A stretch of 64,000 nt of DNA from DATBGZ01 sp963803115 (GCA_963803115.1 CAWDLN010000027.1:145782-209781); one strand, 5' to 3'. Shown: positions 29,318 through 38,322, counted from the stretch's first letter. Notes: generated from the letters alone by a model not told the origin. Numbers and translations: made by a program.

Positions 29318-30178
29318 ATGCCTGAGACCCAGGGCGTCACGACGACGCGCCGCCGCCTCCGGAGCGAACTGCGCCGGCTGCGCGAGGCTCGCGGGCTCAA
29401 TCAGTCCGAAGTGGTCAAAGAGCTGGACTGGTCGACCTCCAAGCTCATCCGGATCGAAAACGGTTCGGTCGGCGTCTCGGTGACCGATGTCCGCGCGCTC
29501 CTCGGCCTCTACAAGGCACCCGAGGATCTCGTTGACGGATTGGTACGGTTGGCCCGCGCGACCCGCGAGCGTCAGTGGTGGAGTGCGTACCGCCACACGC
29601 TCACGCCGACCTACCGGGAGTTCATCGGCTATGAGGCAGAGGCGTCGGCGTTGTGGCAATTCCACCCGACGATCGTCCCTGGTCTGCTCCAGACCGAGGA
29701 CTACATCCGAGCCATCCTCCCGGCGGTAGCCCTGAATCCGCTGTCGGACGAGCTTCTCGAGGACCTGGTCGCCATCCGATTGCGCCGCCAGAAGGAGATT
29801 CTGCACAGCGGTCACGCACCGGAGTACACCGCCATGGTTGACGAGGCGGTCCTGCGCCGCGTGGTCGGCGCCCCGAAACTCATGCGCGCTCAGCTCGAAC
29901 AGCTGACCGCACTTCAAGGCGATGTCGTGTCGATCGCCGTCCTGCCGTTCGCCGCCGGCGGCCATGTAGGCATGCAGGGGGCGTTTCACATCATGGACTT
30001 CGCGAGCGCCGAGGATGAGAGCGTGGTGTTCCTGGAGACGGCAGTGGGCAACCCGGTCGAGCGTGAGCAGAGCCAGGTTGCCCAGTACCGCGAGCAGTTC
30101 CACAGCATGCTCGCGCGGTCGATCCAGGGCAACGCCGCGGTCACGTTGATCCGCAAGATTGCCAAGGATCATTCCTAA
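29318..30178 (+). CDS. XRE-family regulator with DUF5753 domain
   Basis: 286 residues from ATG 29318 (GAGGGCGAG upstream). The helix-turn-helix (about residues 15-70) includes LREARGLNQSEVVKEL and WSTSKLIRIENG. The rest is a DUF5753 ligand/interaction domain with ALWQFHPTIVPGLLQT and AEYT-type segments. Regulators of this type (WhiJ-like) work with small DUF397 proteins in actinomycete development and antibiotic control; a DUF397 gene lies 730 bp downstream. A longer frame upstream (from 29213) lacks a good start. Confidence 0.92.
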   Translation: MPETQGVTTTRRRLRSELRRLREARGLNQSEVVKELDWSTSKLIRIENGSVGVSVTDVRALLGLYKAPEDLVDGLVRLARATRERQWWSAYRHTLTPTYREFIGYEAEASALWQFHPTIVPGLLQTEDYIRAILPAVALNPLSDELLEDLVAIRLRRQKEILHSGHAPEYTAMVDEAVLRRVVGAPKLMRAQLEQLTALQGDVVSIAVLPFAAGGHVGMQGAFHIMDFASAEDESVVFLETAVGNPVEREQSQVAQYREQFHSMLARSIQGNAAVTLIRKIAKDHS

Positions 30179-30186
30179 GTGGTCGG

Positions 30187-30645
30187 TTACTTGAGCAGCC
30201 GATGGGCAACCATCGCCCGCTCGACTGCCCGGTGCAGCTTGCCGAGCTCGAAGTGATCCGGGGTGCTGTGCAGCCTGATGAACTGACCCCGGTACTCGGC
30301 CCAGAGTTCGTTCGGAGTCGGCCACCGCAGCAAGGCCAGTCCAATAAGGACAGTGCTGGCCAGGGCGTGCGCCCCACCGAAGACATAGACCGCTGGTGAT
30401 GGTCCCGCCGCGGAGACGACCCCGGCCAACGCGACTGCCGCTACTACAGTCTCCGCGAAGATCACCCCCAGAACGGCCCGTAGCGTGGTCTGCATCGACC
30501 CTCGCTGCTCCCGCAGCCGACGCAATTCCCCGATCTGGTACGCGCGCTCGCCCACAACCAGGGTCGCGTCAGTGACCCGTACCCCCCGCCAAAGTGCGTA
30601 ATGCTCCCGGATCAGGGGGCTTCCCCGGGTGTCTAGTTGGTCCAT
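30187..30645 (-). CDS. Small membrane protein, DUF6232-like
   Basis: About 152 residues from ATG 30645 (GGGGAGGTAGTG upstream). The N-terminal half has WRGVRVTDATLVVGERAYQI, typical of DUF6232, then two membrane helices (LRAVLGVIFAETVVAAVALA, AVYVFGGAHALASTVLIG) and a soluble tail. It is convergent with the XRE gene (9 bp between stops) and divergent from the DUF397 gene. The family call rests on pattern memory. Confidence 0.65.
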   Translation of the reverse strand: MDQLDTRGSPLIREHYALWRGVRVTDATLVVGERAYQIGELRRLREQRGSMQTTLRAVLGVIFAETVVAAVALAGVVSAAGPSPAVYVFGGAHALASTVLIGLALLRWPTPNELWAEYRGQFIRLHSTPDHFELGKLHRAVERAMVAHRLLK

Positions 30646-30795
30646 CACTACCTCCCCATCGTGCGGACCGGGTGAGCGCGGAACGGTCGTACTGACCCGT
30701 CTCTTGCTCCGCCGCATGCAGCTCGTGTGCTGGCATGTTTCAAATATCTAACAGCGCGAAGCTGATGTCTACGGGCTAATCGGATTGTGCTATCT

Positions 30796-30863
30796 GCATG
30801 TGGCAACTCGCCAGAAATCCGCGGTGATCACTTGGTTCACGTTGTTACCGTGGTGCCACATGC
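30796..30863. promoter_or_regulatory. 10 bp inverted repeat upstream of the DUF397 gene
   Basis: GCATGTGGCA (30796-30805) and TGCCACATGC (30854-30863) are exact complements 48 bp apart, in the region between the DUF6232-like and DUF397 genes. The right copy matches the element at 29244-29253 before the XRE gene. Confidence 0.55.
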
Positions 30864-30907
30864 GCGCGATGCTGCGCTCGTGGGGGTCGAGGCAACGGAG
30901 GGGGCGC

Positions 30908-31111
30908 ATGGCTGGGGACGGAAATGCGCGGGCACATTGGCGCAAAAGCCAACGAAGCGGTAGCGGAGAATGTGTCGAGTGCGCGGCCGCGCCGGATGTG
31001 GTCATGATCCGGGATTCGAAGGATCCGAACGGCCCGCGGCTCGCGTTCGATCACGACACGTGGCGGGATTTCATCGAAGCCGTGAAGGACGGCGCCTTCG
31101 ACTGCCCGTAA
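30908..31111 (+). CDS. DUF397 protein
   Basis: 67 residues from ATG 30908 with GGAGGGGG upstream. Family motifs in order: HWRKSQRSGSGECVECA, VMIRDSKDPNGPRLAF and TWRDFIEAVKDGAFDCP. DUF397 proteins partner with XRE/DUF5753 regulators such as the one at 29318. Both genes carry the TGCCACATGC element, which supports a shared control. Confidence 0.93.
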   Translation: MAGDGNARAHWRKSQRSGSGECVECAAAPDVVMIRDSKDPNGPRLAFDHDTWRDFIEAVKDGAFDCP

Positions 31112-31121
31112 CCCGGGTGGC

Positions 31122-31784
31122 CTAGCCCGCCGTGCGTCCGAAGATCAGGTCGTACGAAGTCCGGCCGGCCGCGAGTCCTCTCTGCTCATAGCGCGTGTCC
31201 GGCCGGTGGGCCGGGCGGGGCGCGAATCCATCGTGGACATTGCGGAGACCTGACTCGGCGGTGAGCACCTCGAGCATCTGCTCCGCGTAGTGCACCGCGT
31301 CAGTAGCGCAGTGGAGCATGCCGCCCGGTTCGAGCCGGTCAGCTAGCAACCGGACGTGGGAGGGCTGGATGAGCCGTCGCTTGTGGTGACGGGCCTTGGG
31401 CCACGGATCGGGGAAGAACACGTGAATCGCCTGCAGGCGGGCCGATTCACAACGGTCCCGGACGAATGCGAGCGCGTCGCCGTGGGCGACACGGACGTTG
31501 CTCAGCCCGGCCGCCTCGATCAGGCCGAGCAGGTTGGCCACGCCAGCGGTGTGTACCTCGACCGCGATGTAATCCCGGTTGGGGTCGGCATCGGCCATGT
31601 CCACAGTGGCCTCGCCCATTCCTGAGCCGATCTCGAGCACCAATGGTGCGCGGCGGCCAAAAAGCGCGACCGGGTCGAGCGGACCATCGGCCGGCGGCAC
31701 GCCGTAGACCGGCAACAGCCGCGCCAGGGTGTCGAGCCGGCCAACGCGCATCCGGCCCCGGCGAGCGTTGAACGTACGGGTCAA
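31122..31784 (-). CDS. trmB: tRNA (guanine-N7-)-methyltransferase TrmB
   Basis: About 220 residues. The SAM-binding LVLEIGSGMGEATVDMA and the family signature VFFPDPWPKARHHKRRL are clear; the C-terminus has DTRYEQRGLAAGRTSYDLIF. It methylates G46 of tRNA. The start is probably TTG 31784, overlapping the upstream TGA (TTGA), because the TRTFNARRGRM segment belongs to the family. A much longer frame upstream is the shadow of the neighbouring gene. Confidence 0.94.
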   Translation of the reverse strand: MTRTFNARRGRMRVGRLDTLARLLPVYGVPPADGPLDPVALFGRRAPLVLEIGSGMGEATVDMADADPNRDYIAVEVHTAGVANLLGLIEAAGLSNVRVAHGDALAFVRDRCESARLQAIHVFFPDPWPKARHHKRRLIQPSHVRLLADRLEPGGMLHCATDAVHYAEQMLEVLTAESGLRNVHDGFAPRPAHRPDTRYEQRGLAAGRTSYDLIFGRTAG

Positions 31785-32506
31785 CGCCCATCCTCGGGCG
31801 AACCCACCGTCCAGTACACCCGGTTGTAGTCCTCGAGCTCGAGGTGGTCGCCGCTCTCGTTGCACCGGTACACGGTCACGCCGCAGTTCGCCGGCGCCTG
31901 GCCCGGCGGCCAGCGGGCCGCTTGGCGGTAGTGCCAACGCTCGAGGGCGAACCGGAAGCAACGGATCGTGCCGCCGTGCGTCACGACGAGCACCTTCTGA
32001 CCGATCCGGTCGCGGAACAGTACGTCCAGGAACATGTGCACGCGACCGACCACGTCGGCGAGGCTCTCGCCGCCAGGCGGCCGGGCCATGAAGCCACCGA
32101 ACGTACGCCAGTACTCCTCCATCCACGGAAACGCCGCCTCGGCCTCGGCTTCGGTCATGTCGTAGGTGAAACCCGGATCCCGTTCCCGGACGAACAGGTT
32201 CATCCGTACCTTGGTCCTGGCCCGCTCCTCGTCGCTGTAGGCCGACAGGATGCCCTCTGCCGTCTGCTCAGTCCGGGCGTATCCCGATGTGTAGACGTAG
32301 TCGAATACACCAAACCGCTCGCGGATCGCCTTGCCGGTCTGCACGGCCTGCTCATGCCCGTCCGGAGTGAGCTCGATCAGGTGGTCGGCCGTCCCCCGGA
32401 CCACGCGCCTGGCGGCGTCGTCGGCGAAGTACACGGCGTCTTTCTTGACCTGGTTGCGCACTGACTCCGCGTGGCGCACGATCACCAACAGCGCCGGTCG
32501 CTTCAC
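31781..32506 (-). CDS. Histidine phosphatase (phosphoglycerate mutase-like)
   Basis: About 241 residues from GTG 32506, 6 bp after GGGGAGGGG. Catalytic motif IVRHAESVRNQ (usual RHGE/RHAE), second His in VVTHGGTIRCFRF. Length and the VYTSGYARTEQTAEG segment fit the broad phosphatase branch of the superfamily. It overlaps trmB by a few bases, so the two are co-transcribed; its substrate is unknown. Confidence 0.9.
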   Translation of the reverse strand: MKRPALLVIVRHAESVRNQVKKDAVYFADDAARRVVRGTADHLIELTPDGHEQAVQTGKAIRERFGVFDYVYTSGYARTEQTAEGILSAYSDEERARTKVRMNLFVRERDPGFTYDMTEAEAEAAFPWMEEYWRTFGGFMARPPGGESLADVVGRVHMFLDVLFRDRIGQKVLVVTHGGTIRCFRFALERWHYRQAARWPPGQAPANCGVTVYRCNESGDHLELEDYNRVYWTVGSPEDGR

Positions 32507-32562
32507 GTCCCCTCCCCCACTCGTCGACGGGTCCATTCAACCCGAGGCCGAGGCGAGCCAAC

Positions 32563-33432
32563 TCACCGGAGCAGGCGGGCGCCGTTGTCGTGCAGGACCG
32601 CGCGCAACCAGTCGTCGCCGAGGTCGAGTCGGGCTAGCGCCTCGATCTGGTGGGCGTACGGATAAGGAATGTTGGGGTAGTCCGAGCCGAGCACGATCCG
32701 GTCGCCGAGGTCGGCCAGCCGGGGGCGCAGCCCGGGCGGGAAGGGAGCGATCCGCTCGACGAAGTCGGTGAATGCCATCGTCGTGTCCAGGTGCACGTTG
32801 CGGTACCGGCCCGCGAGATCGAGAAAATCGGCGTACTCCGGTGTGCCGAGGTGGGCAATGACCAGCGTGAGATCCGGATGGCGGACCAGGACTCGGCCGA
32901 TCGGGCCGGGTCCGGTCGAACGGCCAGGAAGCGGACCACTGCCACAGTGACACACGACGGGCACCTGGGCGTCGGAGAGCATGCCCCAGACGGGGTCGAG
33001 CAGTTCGTCGGTCGGGTCGTAGGCACCAACCTGGAGATGCGACTTGAACACCCGGATGCCTCGCTCGAGCGCCAACGCTACGTAGCCGGCCGCCTCCGGC
33101 TCGGGAAAGAACGTGCCCGTCGGCACGCAACCGTCGGTCGTGGCGCCGAACTCTGCTCCCCACTCGTTCAGCCAGGCCGCCATGCGCGCTTTGTGGGGAT
33201 ACAGCAGGGCGGTGTGCGCGATGACGCCGAGTTTGCGCAGCGTCTCGAGTCGGGTGGTCTCGTCGAAGCGGTAGTGGACGGGCCACGGCACTGGGCTGTT
33301 CTCGAAGTACGACCACACCTTGCGTAGGACCGGTTCTGGCATGAAATGCACGTGTATGTCCACGGCTCCGGGGATGCCGAGGCCGGCAAAGTAGGCGGGC
33401 AGGTCTGCATCGGACAGTACGAGTGCAGCCAT
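32563..33432 (-). CDS. Amidohydrolase-2 family metal-dependent hydrolase
   Basis: 289 residues from ATG 33432. Metal-binding residues: DIHVHFM (Asp25, His27, His29), CHCGSG, and GSDYPNIPYPY with the catalytic Asp near the C-terminus, in the order seen in PF04909 decarboxylases and hydrolases. It is followed at 57 bp by the phosphatase-trmB pair on the same strand. Substrate unknown. Confidence 0.92.
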   Translation of the reverse strand: MAALVLSDADLPAYFAGLGIPGAVDIHVHFMPEPVLRKVWSYFENSPVPWPVHYRFDETTRLETLRKLGVIAHTALLYPHKARMAAWLNEWGAEFGATTDGCVPTGTFFPEPEAAGYVALALERGIRVFKSHLQVGAYDPTDELLDPVWGMLSDAQVPVVCHCGSGPLPGRSTGPGPIGRVLVRHPDLTLVIAHLGTPEYADFLDLAGRYRNVHLDTTMAFTDFVERIAPFPPGLRPRLADLGDRIVLGSDYPNIPYPYAHQIEALARLDLGDDWLRAVLHDNGARLLR

Positions 33433-33530
33433 CGCGTGAGACTACCCAGCCTCGTTCGCCCGCGTGTCGCTGTCGTTTCGCCGTGGCCGGCCGCGGGTAC
33501 CGTGACGGCGGGCGAAGGGAGCCATGGGCC

Positions 33531-33854
33531 ATGGAGGTCAACGACATCATCAGCGCGGCACTCGTGGGTGCCGTGGTCGGCGTGCTCGGTCGGTTGGTGC
33601 TGCCGGGACGCCAGCGCATCGGCGTGATCGTCACCCTGCTCATCGGCGTGGGCGCCGCCGTCCTGGGAACCTACGTCGCCCAACGGTTCAATGTGGACGG
33701 TAAGGCTCCGGTCAGTTTCTGGAAGCTCAACTGGGACTGGATCGTCCTGGCCATCCAGGTCGGATTCGCGGTCGTCGGCACCGCCTTGGCGGCGATGGTG
33801 GCCCACTCCCGGCTGTCGGCCGACGGCACCCCGAAGAAGGCGCGCGCCAGGTAG
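33531..33854 (+). CDS. GlsB/YeaQ/YmgE-like small membrane protein
   Basis: 107 residues from ATG 33531 (GAAGGGA upstream). Three membrane helices: IISAALVGAVVGVLGRLVLP, IGVIVTLLIGVGAAVLGTYV and IVLAIQVGFAVVGTALAAM. The Gly-rich first and second helices and the R-L-V-L-P-G turn are typical of the transglycosylase-associated protein family. Function in actinomycetes unknown. Confidence 0.8.
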   Translation: MEVNDIISAALVGAVVGVLGRLVLPGRQRIGVIVTLLIGVGAAVLGTYVAQRFNVDGKAPVSFWKLNWDWIVLAIQVGFAVVGTALAAMVAHSRLSADGTPKKARAR

Positions 33855-33859
33855 CCCCA

Positions 33860-33880
33860 ACACAGGGATTGCGATCCCCT
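33860..33880 (+). terminator. Short hairpin after the GlsB-like gene
   Basis: ACAGGGAT (33860-33867), loop TGCG, then ATCCCCTGT (one bulged C), 6 bp after the stop codon. Confidence 0.5.
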
Positions 33881-33881
33881 G

Positions 33882-34379
33882 TCCCTTTCGCCCGACGACC
33901 TATGGCTGGACGTGTGGGCGCTCGAGGACGGCTCGTGCGAGTTGGCTTTCGTTGACATGCAAGCGGGGCGTCAGCTCGGCGATCCCTGCTGGGAGGGGAT
34001 GGCCGGCCGAGCGCTCGCGCTGCTCGCGGCGCACGCGGGTGATCTGGTTGCTGCCAAGGATTGGATCACCGACGCCCGGCGCCGGTGCGATCGGCTGCCA
34101 GACCGCTATGTGTGGGTGTCCGCGTACATCGGTCTCGCCGAACTCGAGATCGCGGCCCGCGAGCACACCGACCTCATCGCACCCCTCGCCGCCAAGCTCC
34201 ACGACGACGCCGCCCGCCACGACCTGCCAGAGTTTCTCGCTTGGGCCCTGCTATATCAGGCGGAGTGGGGCGACCGCGCGCGAGCTGCGCTCGCTGTCGC
34301 CACGGCTGAAGGAGTCGACAATCCCGCGCTGAAGGCCCGTGTACGTGCGCTCATCCACGAAGCAGCGACACCGGGATGA
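33882..34379 (+). pseudogene. 5'-truncated remnant, TPR-like C-terminal fragment
   Basis: The frame reads LSLSPDDLWLDVWALEDGS, ELAFVDMQAGRQLG, GMAGRALALLAAHAGDL, IGLAELEIAARE and so on, typical of the helical C-terminal part of large multi-domain regulators. The in-frame stop of the preceding gene lies directly upstream and there is no ribosome binding site, so it looks cut at its 5' end. A GTG at 33912 is the first normal start. It may instead be a small free-standing gene. Confidence 0.5.
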
Positions 34380-34403
34380 CAGACGTAAAGGGCCCGTGAG
34401 CGG

Positions 34404-35096
34404 TCAGGAGGGGCGGCGGCCCGCCGGCACCTTCTTGGCGGTTGTGTCTTCGGCTGGCCCGGCCGGCGCCAGGTCATCCGGGTTCAGGCTGCGGAAGGCG
34501 TAGCCCGCCAGGGCACCACCGAGCAGGGTCGCGAGCAGGTAGATCCAGAGCATCTTCCAGCTTGCCAGGCCGGCCACGAGCACCCCGAGCCCGACGGCGG
34601 GGTTGAAGGCGCCGCCCGAGATGCCGCCGACCGCGGTCACGCCGGCCACGAGGATCAGTCCGATCGCGAGGCCATAGAACGAGTTGACCGGGTGGTCCTT
34701 GCTGGTTGCGACGTTGAGAACCGTGTAGGCGAGCGCGAACGTGAACAGCACCTCCACGACGATGGCGGCGGCGAGGGCGCGGCCGGTCGGGGCCGCCGCG
34801 GCTACGGGCTTGCCCACGATCACGAAGCGGGTCACCAGGGCCGCCAGCACGCCGCCGATCAGCTGGGCGCCGGCGTACCAGGCGGCGTCGATGGCGCCGA
34901 TCCGCCCGCGGAGGTAGACCGCGAGCGTGACCGCGGGGTTGAAGTGACCACCCGATATGTGGCCGCCGGCGAAGATCATCGCGGCGAGAATGGCGCCGAT
35001 CGCCAGGGGCGCGAGCACCGCGCCGCTTTCTACCGCCGTACACACGGTAAAGACCAGGAAGAACGTGCCGATCAACTCGACGATGTACTTGCGCAT
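34404..35096 (-). CDS. Aquaporin / MIP family channel
   Basis: 230 residues from ATG 35096 (GGGGAG upstream). Six membrane helices with the two half-helix NPA motifs in GGHISGGHFNPAVTLAVYL and GGISGGAFNPAVGLGVLV. The selectivity region could allow water or small solutes. The C-terminus is charged (EDTTAKKVPAGRRPS). No neighbour hints at glycerol metabolism. Confidence 0.93.
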   Translation of the reverse strand: MRKYIVELIGTFFLVFTVCTAVESGAVLAPLAIGAILAAMIFAGGHISGGHFNPAVTLAVYLRGRIGAIDAAWYAGAQLIGGVLAALVTRFVIVGKPVAAAAPTGRALAAAIVVEVLFTFALAYTVLNVATSKDHPVNSFYGLAIGLILVAGVTAVGGISGGAFNPAVGLGVLVAGLASWKMLWIYLLATLLGGALAGYAFRSLNPDDLAPAGPAEDTTAKKVPAGRRPS

Positions 35097-35186
35097 GTCG
35101 ATACTCCCCGGGACGGGCGGATGATGTTGAGGACAGTCTGTCCCCATTCGTGGCCCTACGCCAGACCCGATGATCAGCGTGTTGTG

Positions 35187-36450
35187 TCAGGTCAACTCGT
35201 CGGCGCGTCCGCGGAACAACTCCCGTTCCCTCTCGTTGCGCGTGAGGCTCGCCGCATGCTCAAACTCGCGCCGGGCCTCGTCATTGCGGCCGAGCTTGGC
35301 GAGCAGGTCGCCGCGCACGGCGGGTAGCAATGCGTAGCCGGCCAGGGCACGTTCCGATCGTACCGGCTCCAGCACCGCGAGGCCCCGCTCTGGCCCCTCT
35401 GCCATGCCCACCGCGACCGCCCGGTTCAGCTCCACCACTGGCGAGGGCGACACCGTCCCTAGCACCTGGTAGAGCGCGGCGATCCGGGCCCAGTCGGTGT
35501 CGGCCGCGACGACCGCCCGCGCATGGCAGGCAGCGATGGCGGCCTGCAACCCGTACGGACCCAGGTTCGCGGTTCCCCCGGCCAACCGTTCCGCTTCCGC
35601 GAGCGCCGCCAACCCGCGCCGGATGAGAAGCCGATCCCACTGCCGTCGATCCTGGTCCAGCAGCAGGATGGGTGCGCCGTCGGGTCCAGTCCGGGCCCGC
35701 AACCGGGACGCTTGGATTTCCATGAGGCCCAGCAGCCCGCGCACCTCCGGCTCGGCCGGCGCCAGCCCGGCGAGAACCCGGCCCAGCCGCAACGCCTCCT
35801 CGCACAGGGCCGGCCGCATCCAGTCGTCGCCGGCGGTGGCCGAATAGCCCTCGTTGAAGATGAGGTACACGACCTCGAGCACCGACCCTAGCCGGTCCGA
35901 GAGCTCGTCCGGCGTCGGCAACTCGAACCGTACGGCCGTCAAGCTCGTCTTGGCCCGGACGATTCGCTGGGCGACGGTCGGCTCCGGCACCAGCAGCGCT
36001 CGGGCGGTTTCCGTCGGTGGTGAGCCCACCCAACAGGCGCAGCGTGAGCGCGACCCGTGCCTGCGTGCTCAGCACCGGGTGGCAGGCCATGAAGATCAGC
36101 CGCAACAGGTCGTCGCCGACGTGATCGTCTATGGCCGCCGCGAGATCCGGTTCGTGCGCCTCCGCGAGCTCGTGACCCAGTTCGTGAAGCTTCACGTCAT
36201 ACCGGACCCGACGCCGGATCAGGTCGACCGCCCGGTGCCGAGCCGTCGCCATCAGCCAGGCGCCGGGGTTGTCCGGCACGCCATCGCGGGGCCACTGCTC
36301 GAGCGCGACGACAACAGCGTCCTGGGCGAGCTCCTCGGCCGCGCCGATGTCGCCGACCAGCCGGGTCAGCCCCGCGATGATCCGTCCGGACTCCATGCGC
36401 CAGACGGTCTCCACCGTGCGCCGCACCTGGTTCGAATCGGCACCCGCCAC
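35187..36450 (-). CDS. ECF42-type sigma factor with TPR C-terminus (one frameshift)
   Basis: The sigma-2 region (VETVWRMESGRIIAGLTRLV, AQDAVVVALEQWP, NPGAWLMATARHRAVDLIRR) is followed by the sigma-4 region (TARALLVPEPTVAQRIVRAK) and a long helical extension typical of ECF42 (DUF6596/TPR). One frameshift near 36022-36028, between LRLLGGLTT and ETARALL, splits it. GTG 36450 is the likely start; the frame stays open upstream through tandem repeats without a plausible start. The DGPF gene upstream is the standard ECF42 partner. Confidence 0.9.
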
Positions 36451-36482
36451 GGTTCGATCGAACCACGACGGCCAAGTCGCGC

Positions 36483-36530
36483 CACGCACGCCAGACGCAC
36501 CACGCACGCCAGACGCACCACGCACGCCAA
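36483..36530. repeat. 18 bp tandem repeat, about 2.7 copies
   Basis: CACGCACGCCAGACGCAC is repeated exactly at 36483-36500 and 36501-36518, followed by a partial copy that runs into the left arm of the inverted repeat at 36521. Confidence 0.85.
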
Positions 36531-36592
36531 GAACTGACAGTGAGGGCACGTTCCGGCTCCGGAGTGCCCTCACTGTCAGTTCTTGGCGTGCG
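36521..36592. terminator. Perfect 28 bp inverted repeat (hairpin)
   Basis: Arms 36521-36548 and 36565-36592 are exact complements; the core of the right arm reads TGCCCTCACTGTCAGTTC. The 16-base loop contains CCGGctCCGG. It lies between the DGPF gene and the sigma factor, both on the minus strand, so it could terminate or attenuate transcription into the sigma factor gene. Confidence 0.75.
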
Positions 36593-36618
36593 TCTGGCGG
36601 TTGGCCGGAAAGGGGGCG

Positions 36619-36993
36619 TCAGGCCGGCGGTGGCGCGAAGTCTTCGGGCCCGAAGACCTTCAACACGTCCGCCTCGCCTTCCCACTCCGGCCACAGATCG
36701 CGGTGCAGCTTCAGGAAGCGGTTCGTCCACTCGACCGCCTCCTCTTTGGACCGGACCTCGTAGAGGGCGTAGCTGATCAATTCCTTCGACTCGGTGAACG
36801 GGCCGTCGGTCACGCTCAGCGCGCCGCCTCGGAGGCTGACCCGGGCGCCGGTCAGGCTGGGCGACAGACCAGCCGTGTCGAGCAGCGCACCGGCCTTGGT
36901 CGCCTCCTCGCCGAGCGCCATGATGGCTTCCATCAGGCCGGGCGGTGGCGGTACGGGCGGTTGGGCACTCTTGAGCAGAATCAGGTAGCGCAT
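36619..36993 (-). CDS. DGPF (YCII-related) protein
   Basis: 124 residues from ATG 36993. The signature DGPFTESKE is present, with MRYLILLKSAQPP at the N-terminus and ALYEVRSKEEAVEWTNRFLK in the second half. DGPF proteins accompany ECF42 sigma factors in many actinobacteria; their exact role is not settled. The gene starts 10 bp after the DUF998 stop, so these two are co-transcribed. Confidence 0.93.
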   Translation of the reverse strand: MRYLILLKSAQPPVPPPPGLMEAIMALGEEATKAGALLDTAGLSPSLTGARVSLRGGALSVTDGPFTESKELISYALYEVRSKEEAVEWTNRFLKLHRDLWPEWEGEADVLKVFGPEDFAPPPA

Positions 36994-37003
36994 TTCTCTC
37001 TCC

Positions 37004-37669
37004 TTAGTGGACAGTCCGGTAAAGGTATGTCGCGACCGAGGACATCCAGCCGCACATGAGGATCACCGCGGCAACGAAGCCGACCGTCGTCGCGGTGCTG
37101 CCGGCGCCGGAGGCGATCCCGACGAACGCGGCGAGGAAGACGACGCCAGTCACCCCGGTGAACCGGGCCCAGCCACGCTCGCCGTCGGCGGCGAACCGAC
37201 GGGCGAGCAGCAGGCAGGCGACAACCAGGCAGCCGAATCCGACCGCTCCACAGGCCAGATGGACGAGGCCATGCCAGCTCACGTCCCGGGCGTCGGCCGG
37301 CGTACCAATCGGAAAGCCGAGCGCAGGGTCGGCCCGGAAGATGCCCGCGGCGACCAGGCTGACGCCATAGACGCCGATCAGCCGCGGCGCCCAGCGCTGG
37401 CCCGGCATCGCCCGGCCGAGCCCGATCGCGAAGGCGACTGTCATTGCTCCACAAAGGACGAAGTTGGTGATCTGGATCGAGCCGAGGCTGCCGTTGGACA
37501 GCAGACTCCACGCGTGTCGAGTGAGGTCGAACCCGTCGCGGGTGAGCGCCTGCGCCAGCGAGACGACGACGTAGAGCGGGCCGGCGATGATGCCGTAGCC
37601 GAGGAGGGAGCGGGTGACCGCCGTCGCCGGGTCGCACTGCTCGACGTGGGTCGCCGATGTCGTACTCAT
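37004..37669 (-). CDS. DUF998 membrane protein
   Basis: 221 residues from ATG 37669 with GGAG upstream. Six to seven membrane helices; DUF998-type segments LTRHAWSLLSNGSLGSIQ and LGFPIGTPADA. It heads the DUF998-DGPF-ECF42 run and could be a membrane component or target of the sigma factor (inference). Confidence 0.88.
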   Translation of the reverse strand: MSTTSATHVEQCDPATAVTRSLLGYGIIAGPLYVVVSLAQALTRDGFDLTRHAWSLLSNGSLGSIQITNFVLCGAMTVAFAIGLGRAMPGQRWAPRLIGVYGVSLVAAGIFRADPALGFPIGTPADARDVSWHGLVHLACGAVGFGCLVVACLLLARRFAADGERGWARFTGVTGVVFLAAFVGIASGAGSTATTVGFVAAVILMCGWMSSVATYLYRTVH

Positions 37670-37897
37670 GGGGGTCTCCGTTCGTTCGGTATGGGTCGTA
37701 CACCCATGCCTCGAACGGCCGTGACCCGGATCGACATCACCGTTCAAGGTTTTCCTCCCGGGTGCGTTCCTCGGCTGCCACGCTCGGCGCAGGCCCGATA
37801 CCGGTGGTGATACCAAGAGTGTGGTCGTCCGGTTGAGGCGCGTACCGCCTGGGTATCGCCATGATGGTTGAAACCAGTCCCCCTGGAGGTAGCTGCC

Positions 37898-38236
37898 GTG
37901 TCGCGCGAGACCTGGATCGCCATCTTCGTGGTGGTCGGCATCGTCGGGCTGATTACGCTCTATGGTGCGATCCGACTGCTCATCAAGTTAGTCCGGACGC
38001 GGCGGCACCTGGGCGAACTGGGCACCGCCGGCAAGCTGGCCTTCTACGGCTCTCTGATCTACACCATCTTCCCGGTCGACCTGCTGCCGGACCCGATTTA
38101 CCTGGACGACATGGCGGTGCTCGGTGCCGCGCTGTTCTATCTGACCCGGCTGCTGCGCAAACGTGGCGGACGTCCCGCGGTACCTCACGGGCGCTCCACT
38201 GTGGACTATCCGGCTCGCACGACCTTGCAGCCCTGA
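37898..38236 (+). CDS. DUF1232 (YkvA-like) membrane protein
   Basis: 112 residues from GTG 37898, seven bases after GGAGGT. One N-terminal membrane helix (WIAIFVVVGIVGLITLYGAI), then the DUF1232 core YTIFPVDLLPDPIYLDDMAV and LFYLTRLLRKRGG. Family members are small membrane proteins without a firm role. Confidence 0.9.
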   Translation: MSRETWIAIFVVVGIVGLITLYGAIRLLIKLVRTRRHLGELGTAGKLAFYGSLIYTIFPVDLLPDPIYLDDMAVLGAALFYLTRLLRKRGGRPAVPHGRSTVDYPARTTLQP

Positions 38237-38322
38237 GTTACGCCGCGCGGTTGAGCTCAACTCGATCCTCATCTCGGCACCGGTGCGCGTCTTCCGTGCG
38301 GTCATGCCGGTAGGGTCCGGGC

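Noticed and set aside
36483..36592. CRISPR-like array
   Set aside because: Repeats are contiguous 18-mers with no spacers, and no cas genes are present.
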